Both the position numbers and the translations under genes were made by a program. Positions 56,647 to 64,000 of a stretch of DNA of 64,000 bases are shown here, one piece after another. The stretch's first letter is position 1; every line of letters begins with the position of its first letter. The stretch is from Ehretia macrophylla (Eukaryota > Streptophyta > Magnoliopsida > Boraginales > Ehretiaceae). The stretch spans positions 97,646,850-97,710,849 of the forward strand of contig CM075770.1 of the NCBI GenBank assembly GCA_037974665.1, given 5' to 3'. Under the pieces are notes generated by a model, which was not told the origin of the DNA, made no database searches, and saw only the letters and a list, made by a program, of their open reading frames with translations.

Positions 56647-58484
56647 TTGTTTAGCTCATAAGCCAGGACAGAGTCCTCGGTCTGGTGGGTAGTGGTCCTT
56701 GAATGTGTGCTTGTTAAGTGTGTCTTGAAAGTGTATGCTTGTATGTGAGATTGTGTGTCTTGACCTGAATGTGTGCTCCTATGTGATATAGTTATGTGTT
56801 ATGTGTTAATTGTGTGCTAAGTGAAGTAAAGTGTCTAGTTGTGCATTGAATTGACCTATCGAATTGGCATCGTGAATTGAATCGACCTCGTGAATTGTTA
56901 TTTGCTTGAAGTATTACTTGTAATGTGTGTATAGAATGTCTTGAATTGGTTATGCCGTGATTTGAATTGATTATGTTGTGCTTGACTTGATTGTCGTGCT
57001 TGAGTGACTTTGTTGAATAAACTGTTTTATAAACTTGCTTACATAATAGTTTAAGGCATGTGTATAAATGTGATATCTTGGCATTCATACATGTCCTATT
57101 GAAATGGTAAGAAAGACTTTTCCCTCCCCTGAAGAAAGTGGTTCACAGCTGGCCTTCCAAGGTGTATGGATTGGCAGGAAATGAATGGCATTTAACTAGC
57201 CCTGATTTGGAAATTGGTGTTTGCTTTTGGAGCTAGGTTATTGGCGAATCTCTAGGGTCCTCTTCTGTGTTTAACAGCTGTGAAAGAGTAGTTTTCTTTT
57301 AAGGTTCTATTTGGCTGTTCTTTGGAGAGCATTCTTTGGTTTTCTTATTGGGTATTCTTTGGAATCTTTTGTTGGCACTTCTCGGTGGACTTGGCTATTG
57401 GGATCTCAATCGGACTTACTGTATGGTATTATCTATGGCATATGAGTCTCGGTCTTTATTGGTGTGTTGCTGGCATCCTTATTGGAAATCCTTCAATGGC
57501 ATTCTATAGAATTCTTGGTGGTCATTTATTTGGTACTTACTTATTGGGCAATCCTTGGTATTTTCTCACTGGAGCATTGTTTCGGGAATTTTCTTTAGTG
57601 TTCCTCAGTAGGTTTGGTATTTGGAATTCCTATCATACTTATTGTATTGTACTACTTACGGTGCTCTTTGTAATTCTTATTGGGCATTCTATTGGTATTT
57701 TCCTTATTGGCAAGGTTGTATGAAGTTCTCACTTGGCAAACAGTGCAGGGGCCTCAGAGTTTGGTTTTGTATATTGTGCACCAGCTCGGTATTTTCCTTA
57801 GGGTTTCGTCTATCTGGGAAACTATATTTGTTATTCCACTTGATTGTCTTATTGGGCACATTATATTTTCTCTGCTATTCCCTTTGACATTCTTCTCAGC
57901 ATTTGATAGCTATACTCAGAATCTAATTGGTTGTCCTAAGGGGTTATTATTTGGAAGGCTTCTTTGGAACTTTTGAGGTATATTTGATTGGGTTTCTTAG
58001 TATTTTCTTCAGCACTCTTCACAGGTAATTCTTCTATGAAATTCATGACCAGCGGGGTACTTCTTTGGACCTCTGGATGGAACCTTTGTTTGAGCCTTTA
58101 TTTGGCTTCTTGCTTGGGTATTCTCGGGCAATAATAGTTGAACTTCTACTAGAGATTCGTGTATGGGGTATTCATTCGGTATTCCTCTTATCATTAATAT
58201 GTGATGTGATTTTATCTACAGTATCTTTGCTTTAGTCTTTATTGGTATTATCTCGGCGCTTTTGGTTAGAATTTTATTCTTCTTCGGTATTCGTGTTAAC
58301 GGGATTCATGTGCGGTATCTACATTTGAGCCTATATTCGGCATTACTACTTGGAATTTCTTCTTAAACTTCCCTATTGGTTATCTTGATTAATATACTTG
58401 CTCGGTATCTAATGAAGATTAGTCAGAGTTGGATTTCATTGGATGCAGAGTTCTATTGGAGGAAGAATTGCGAGGAAAAAATTG
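56647..58484 (+). other. Non-coding internal region of the LARD element
   Basis: No gag, protease, reverse transcriptase or integrase motif is present in any frame. From about 57300 to 58400 the plus strand is T/G-rich and quasi-repetitive: words like TTATTGG, TTGGTATT and GGCATTCT recur at irregular short spacing. The 133-codon frame at 57322-57723 is hydrophobic because of this composition and shows no domain. Overlapping frames at 57621 and 57680 have the same origin. The left part (56647-57120) has TGTG- and TTGAATTG-rich low-complexity sequence. Confidence 0.75.
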
Positions 58485-58501
58485 TTTTAAGGGGGGAAGG
58501 A
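58485..58501 (+). other. Polypurine tract of the LARD element
   Basis: TTTTAAGGGGGGAAGGA with one following T leads directly to the 3' LTR start TGTGATAACC at 58502. Confidence 0.9.
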
Positions 58502-61040
58502 TGTGATAACCCGAACCCGGCATGCATTTAATGGCATTTAATTAAGTGTTATCTTAAATGTTAGCATTGAATTTTGTGTTTATTTTTAGTTAAACATTCA
58601 TTTGTAGCTTTATTTTCATATTTATGTTAATCGGTTTTATTTTTCTTGCATCTTAATGCTCGGTTTTCAATTAAATGAAAAGTAGCTCCGAGCCGGAGTA
58701 AATTTTCAACTATGTTGCTTTTCAAAATTATATTTTCTTAAATTCTTTGAGATTTAATTGTTATTCTTTTATTATCGCAAAGTGCATTGCATTTCGAGAG
58801 CGATAGTTAGAGAGTGTTTTCTAGTCCTCAGCAAATAGTGAAAACTAGTATTTATTGTTTTAATTTTAGTGTTTTAGTTGTTGTTAGCTAGAATTAAAAT
58901 TGTGCTAGTTGTTTAAGCTTTAAAATGTAAGAAATAAGCTTATTTGACCAATTTTTAATTAGCTTTGACCTAGACCTTGACTTTGACCAAGCTTGTCATC
59001 TTTTATTAAGCAAATTAGAAGGCAAAAAAATGAAAAACAAAGCTGAAAAAAACAAGGAGCTGGCCGAAACCAAGAGAAGAGAAAAAAAAAACATATCAAC
59101 ATTCCAAACTTCAAATCTTCGCGAGAGCTTGCACGGGGTTGTTTCCGAGGCATCCAGCGTGGGTTTCCTTGCATCTAAGAGCGTCTAAGGTGAGAGTTTC
59201 ATCGTTATTTGCTCATTTGAAATTATTATATCTAAACTTTAATTTTTATGATTTAACCGTAGGTTATTATTTTATCCTCTTCGTTGCTTAAAGAATGTTC
59301 CCTAGCAATCGTAGAACATGTATTTATAGCTTTTTAGCATTTTCTGCGGTTGAATATCGAAATTGAAATTGAAATTGATAATTAAATAGTAAATTATGAA
59401 TAGTAAACCCCCGTTTCGATGAAGCTGCTCTGTTATGCGTTCTGATGATATGAAAAGGTGCTAGATATGCTAGAATGCCTAAATGTATGGTTTAATTGGA
59501 TCGTGTAATGGAAAAACGGAGAAAAATGCCTTGGTACAAGTTGGGGTCGTTTAGGTCGAGTTTAACGTTTCCTCATTTTGCGTGATGGCATTGTCTCGGG
59601 AGGCCATGGAAGCACTTTTGGTGTAGTTATGGCGTTGGTTGGGTGTTTGGTTAGGGTAGCGGTAGTTCAAACGAGCAAAGGGGAAAATCGGGGCTTTGCG
59701 GGAATTCTAGGGTGAAGTAGGGTCTCGGGGTCTTTAGTCGTGCCTTATGGTGACCTAGGAGGATTGGTGAAGTCGGTTTCCAAAACTCGTGGCTCGTTTG
59801 AAAGCAGTAGCGTTTTGAAAGTTGGGGTCATTTTGTGATTTTGTGTGTTTTCATAGTATAATGCCTATAGAATGCTAAATAATGCTTGTTATGCTTGTTA
59901 AAGTTGATTATGATTGAATTTGTATATCAGTTGTTGATAATGTTTGTTAGTGTTGTACTTGTTACTTTATTGATTGTAATTGCTTATTGTGTGCTTATTG
60001 TATCGCATGTTGTTACTGACTTGCACTTCAGTGCCTTGCTCGATTATCGTTAAATATCTTGTATTGCATTGCATAAGTGTCAGGCGCGTGAGTGATGGGC
60101 CTCTCTGGGTAGCCTCGGGTTGCCAGTGTTGGTTGCTCTAGCTCCGTGTCCTATTCCCTTTCTCGCTTGGGTTGCCGCCCAGGGAGTTTTGGGTCGTAGA
60201 ATTGACAGAGTATGTCCGGAGTACTCTAAACAGAAGTTATAAGGTGGGTGAGCCGGCGCGTCATCGTTAAAGTCATCGAAATCGTGATCGGTACATTACT
60301 CGCTTGAGTGAACCATAGCCTTCAAAGTGTGGTATAGCTTTGAAAGGTTGTGTTAATGCTTTCTTAATTGTTTATTGTATTGTCGTTTACATTGAATGTT
60401 TCCTTATTGATTATGTTGCTTAACTGTATCTAATTGCATTGCACGAACTTCTTTCTCTCCACCTCGATATCTGTCTCGCCCTCACTGAGTATACGTGTTG
60501 AGTATACTCACTCCTCCCACCACATTTCAGGAAATTGCCTTGTTAGCTGGAAAGTTCGTGGTTACGTGAAAGATCATGCTTGAAGAGTTATCTTGCGTGC
60601 TATGTGGCTTGAGTTGTCAAAGAAGCAAAGATGTATGTTCATGTGTTGCTTGTATTTATTTTTAAAGGAAATGTAATTTAAATTTAACTAGATAATTGAG
60701 GAAGAATGAAAAGCTAGTTTATGTATTCAGATAGTATAGTTTAACTTCATTGCGTATATGTAATTGTCTAAATGAAAAGAGTTGGAATAGTTGGGTACCT
60801 GGAAATATGTATATCTGCTGTGTTTAATGGTTGAGAACCGAGGCTCGGATGGCCTTGAGGTGTTTGTATGTTTGGACATGGTATTGGTCCACTTATATGC
60901 TGTTGCAGGTTTTACATTTTGCCTAGGAACAGGGGAGACTCCGTCCGTCTTTCTCTAAAAATTTTGTCTGGGTTTGGAATTGGGTTGTGATTAGATTGAT
61001 TGATAGAACTCCCGGTCTCGAGAGGGATCGGGGTGTTACA
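58502..61040 (+). repeat. 3' LTR of the LARD element
   Basis: A near-identical copy of 54098-56632. It contains the same stem-loop (60486-60510) and ends GGTGTTACA, followed by the target duplication ATTTA. Confidence 0.95.
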
Positions 61041-61045
61041 ATTTA

Positions 61046-61851
61046 GTTGAGAATTGTGCAAATTAATCCTCAGACTTGAGAAATTACGGTTGTCGGATAT
61101 ATCAGGGGCTAAATATAGCGTCTGGACTATACCCTCCTTCTATAAGGTGAGTTACGACCTTTCGCATTTTAGTCTTGTGATATACATTGACATGTAATTG
61201 TCAAGATAGGATCTATTAACCTCCGGTGAGAGGCGATGTCCTATGATATCTGAATTCGGTCAGTAAACGAGAAAGTCCTTGGCCAAGGCAGGTATGAAAT
61301 TGATGGAAATGAGCTTTTCTATGGTAGTCATCTCTCATTTCGCTGTTTTAGATCTATTCATAGAATCGGAAGTGGATTTAACCATTTCATGGTCCTTTCT
61401 CGATCGGGACGACTTAATAGAAGGATCGCACTGCACGGTAATTCCCGACAGTAAATAGATTCATAAAAGACCGAGTCTTCATTATCGTATACATTTTCAT
61501 GATACGTTTGTTGCTAGTGCGTCACTTATGAACATGAGGGTATTTCAGGTAATAACGGAGACATTCCCGAAATAGATTAAGAGGTTTTAATGGTCCCTCA
61601 TCGGTAAGCGGTGATGAATCTAGAAAGTCACATACTAATAAGCATCATGAATAAGTTTGCTGGTACCTTGTATAATATGGTTGGTGACTTTAAAGTGTTA
61701 AGAGTCATCTAGATTCGGCTTTGGGCTAAAAGTATAATTTTGCAAAGTTTTGGGGTCAAAATATAAATACCAAAAGTTTTATGGCCAAACTACAATTATT
61801 AAAAAGTTGTTTCAATAATATTATTCTAATAGAGATTAGAATAAGCAAAAG

Positions 61852-61911
<60 letters not shown>

Positions 61912-63026
61912 CAATATTATAGATGATATGCAATGCCACGTCATCAATCCTAGTCATTAAATGACAAAGCAAATTCTTGTATAGTGGAGTACATGTGGTG
62001 TGTGGATTGACACTACTAGGATGATTGGATTGTCCATGTCACCTATCCTAGGATTAAGCTTATCCATTAATTTGAATTAAAGGTGGAGATTTAATCTTGA
62101 TTAAATCAAGATACTTTTTAGTCATTAGATGCTAATCATTACTTCCACAACTTGTAAGAGAGAGAAAAAGGTGGCCATTGGATTGTAATGATTACAATCT
62201 GATGCCATGCATGGCTTTGTTTATTTTTGCACTCAACTAAGCTCAATTTTGATTGGTTCCTTTTGCATGCAAGACTTAATATATAGTGATTATATATTAA
62301 ACAAACAAGGAATTCTCTCTCTCTCTCTCATCTCTATGGTGCATGGCCAAATAAGGATGAAAAAGAAAAAATAATGCTAACCATTAGATTGTAATAATTA
62401 CAATCTAATTACATGCAAAGGTTAATCCAAGTTGACACTCAATCTTTCTTGCATTGATTGGGTAATTTGCAAGTATTATATAGATATTATGATAGAGATT
62501 ATAATAGGATATATTGAAGACAACATTCTCTCTCTCTCCTAAGGGATATACACTGCCATACATAGTAAAAGGAATAAAGACAACTTCATCTTCTTGGTGT
62601 GCTATTTTCGGCCATTGTAGGATAGAGAAGAAAGCCTTTTCTTTTGCTAAACTACATACACATTAAGCTGCAAAGCTGAAGATATACTAGCACATTTTGT
62701 CTTCAAATCTTGGGTTAGCTTTAGATGCTTGGTGGACTAACTAGAGCTTTCAAGTTAGAAGGATTCAAGGGACTTCTTCAAGCTTAGCACCAACCATTCA
62801 GAAAGCTTGAAAAGGTATACCTTCTACCTTTTGTATATTATGTATACTAGATACGAAATTTATATATGATAGTTTTGTAGACATAGTTTGAAGATTACAT
62901 GTTGATACTTGCTAGAATGCTTGTAAAATTTTTGAAATGTGCCATCTGTGGTTCGGCCTTAGCTTGTTATCCATGCTAATCTTCAACGATCTTGAACCTA
63001 TGATAAGTTGTATCATTTACTCTTCA
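61046..63026 (+). repeat. Angela/Tork-like Copia 5' LTR, part 2
   Basis: Continuation of the LTR that began at 53653; total length without the insertion is about 2.4 kb. It contains a long (AT)n tract (61861-61906) and CT-rich stretches (62312-62330, 62525-62540), and ends ...ATTTACTCTTCA two bases before a primer site. The 3' LTR is outside the window, so the boundary relies on the terminal TG/CA and the primer site. Confidence 0.7.
61861..61906. repeat. (AT)n microsatellite
   Basis: About 23 AT dinucleotides inside the Copia LTR. Confidence 0.95.
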
Positions 63027-63028
63027 AG

Positions 63029-63040
63029 TGGTATCAGAGC
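63029..63040 (+). other. Primer-binding site (initiator Met tRNA)
   Basis: TGGTATCAGAGC matches exactly the complement of the initiator-Met tRNA 3' end, two bases after the LTR end. Confidence 0.9.
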
Positions 63041-64000
63041 TAAGTTAAGATGTCTATGAAACTCGTGTATATATAGTCGTGTGGTTTAAGTGCTAGAATG
63101 TAGTTTCTTTGAAGTTTACTTGCTTGCATGTTTAGATCTAGGTTAGATCCTAACTTGCATGTGTAGATCTTGAGGGTATATGTGTTGTTTTCAACATGCA
63201 TGTTTAGATCTATACCTTGTGTTGGCCGATTCACACATACATGTTTAGGATAATGGTTCTTCTTGTTAAATATGCTAATATGTAAAGAAAAATAGTGTAT
63301 TTGATCTTGGCATGTTTACATATGACCTTGGAATAAGAAGATTATCCTAAAAGGTGTAAAGCTAAAAAGGTGCTTTTTGAATTGTTCATTTTAGCATAAT
63401 GTAAAGTCAAAAGTTGAAGAAAACAAGTCTTGTGTTTTTTTTTAATGCCATGGCCGAAACTACCACATGTTTAGGAAATGTGATTTTGCTTTTTGTTGGA
63501 CATGTAAAGATGTTAATGGTTGCCTTTTAGTCCTCAAACATGAGTATTTTATATATATGTTGATATTGCATATGTTGACATGAAAGTTTAAAAGGCTAGT
63601 TTTAAACTTATTTTGATGTTGACAAGTGTGTGATTAAAAAGGACTATTTGATGATTAAAGGGTTTAATAGTCAAAATGCAACTTGTCTTTATGTCTTGGA
63701 ATAGCCAAATTGTTTACACATAAATAAGAGGCCACTTAGTTCTTGACTTGAGTCTAGAAATAATCTAAAAGACTATATTTAGATATTTCTAAATTTAAAG
63801 AAAGTTAAAAGTTATTATATAGTGATATAATGCTTTCAAGGATAACTAATTGGGCTAAATTGTATGCATGGGCCGAAAAGACATAATGATTTGGGCTTTG
63901 GCCATATATGCATGTGTTGGTATTAAAGTTTAGCCTATTGGGCCACTTTATGTGTTTTGGGTCATGGACTTGTGATCTTCTATTTGGACTTGAGCTTGCA
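63041..64000 (+). other. Start of the internal region of the Angela/Tork-like element
   Basis: AT-rich DNA following the primer site. No gag frame is recognised in these 960 bases, so there is either a long leader or a non-autonomous element. Several GCATGTTTAGATCTA-like words repeat around 63126-63250. Confidence 0.5.

Larger units (their letters stand above)
54098..61040 (+). mobile_element. Complete non-autonomous LTR element (LARD type) of the large-LTR family
   Basis: LTRs of 2,535 bp (54098-56632) and 2,539 bp (58502-61040), nearly identical, begin TGTGATAACCCGAACCCGG and end GATCGGGGTGTTACA. Perfect 5-bp duplications ATTTA flank the element (54093-54097 and 61041-61045). Between them are only 1,869 bp, with an initiator-Met primer site at the left and a polypurine tract at the right but no gag or pol. 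It must depend on proteins from a related autonomous element. The close similarity of the LTRs indicates a recent insertion; the one sizeable indel seen is about 10 bp near 54141. Confidence 0.95.

Noticed and set aside
57322-57723. 133-codon hydrophobic open frame in the LARD element, resembling a membrane protein
   Set aside because: Overlapping long frames exist in other phases, the sequence is quasi-repetitive and T/G-rich, and no conserved motif is visible; composition explains it.
54564-59174. Similar minus-strand open frames (54564-54758 and 58959-59174) that look like a conserved gene pair
   Set aside because: They lie at the same place in the two LTRs of one element, so the similarity comes from LTR duplication, not protein conservation.
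1-64000. tRNA genes suggested by many TGGTATCAGAGC-like words
   Set aside because: Each is a short primer-binding site next to an LTR end; no cloverleaf surrounds any of them.

Overview
The window looks like transposon-packed, AT-rich nuclear DNA of a flowering plant, probably a eudicot. It has long terminal repeats (LTRs) with initiator-Met-tRNA primer sites, plant LINE tails with poly(A), a CACTA transposon, MITEs and F-box genes of S-locus F-box (SLF-like) type. I see no bacterial-style operons, tRNA or rRNA genes, or CRISPR arrays. Only one protein gene looks intact and non-transposon: an SLF-like F-box gene at 15951-17078 (+). A broken paralogue lies at about 4790-5369 (+).

Left part (1-21.2 kb). 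This holds the 3' end of a Copia element with its LTR (2-2437), a 5'-truncated LINE (about 2464-3676), the F-box pseudogene, and a second LINE (about 7761-10947). That LINE is split by a 2.5-kb solo LTR (7974-10446) and abuts the chromodomain end of a decayed minus-strand chromovirus (10948-15431). The intact F-box gene and about 3.7 kb of non-coding DNA follow. A MULE-type MITE (20802-21213, 9-bp TSD) ends the section.

Middle (21.2-32.7 kb). A minus-strand Copia element is cut into pieces by a Tourist-like MITE (21608-22191, TSD TTA), a minus-oriented solo LTR (23299-25499, TSD TGGTT) and a plus-oriented solo LTR (25957-29499, TSD GTAAT/GTCAT). Further LTR remnants of the same large-LTR family run to 32731.

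Right (32.7-64 kb). A CACTA element starts at 32732. It carries a degenerate minus-strand TNP2-type transposase, a TNPA-like second gene and a spliced fragment resembling casein kinase 1. It is interrupted by a full-length Sirevirus-like Copia element (33640-43160, TSD CTATC) with an env-like third ORF, and by another solo LTR (48993-51580, TSD AAAAT). From 53328 a three-level nest begins: a large-family LTR fragment, then an Angela/Tork-like Copia LTR (from 53653), then a complete non-autonomous LARD-type element (54098-61040, TSD ATTTA). The Copia LTR resumes to 63026, followed by its primer site and internal DNA to the window end.

The large-LTR family is the main repeated theme: four solo LTRs with TSDs, one complete non-autonomous element and two or three fragments. 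Its LTRs share at least two stem-loops whose stems differ between copies yet still pair. Sequence similarities to families are from memory and reading; no database search was run.
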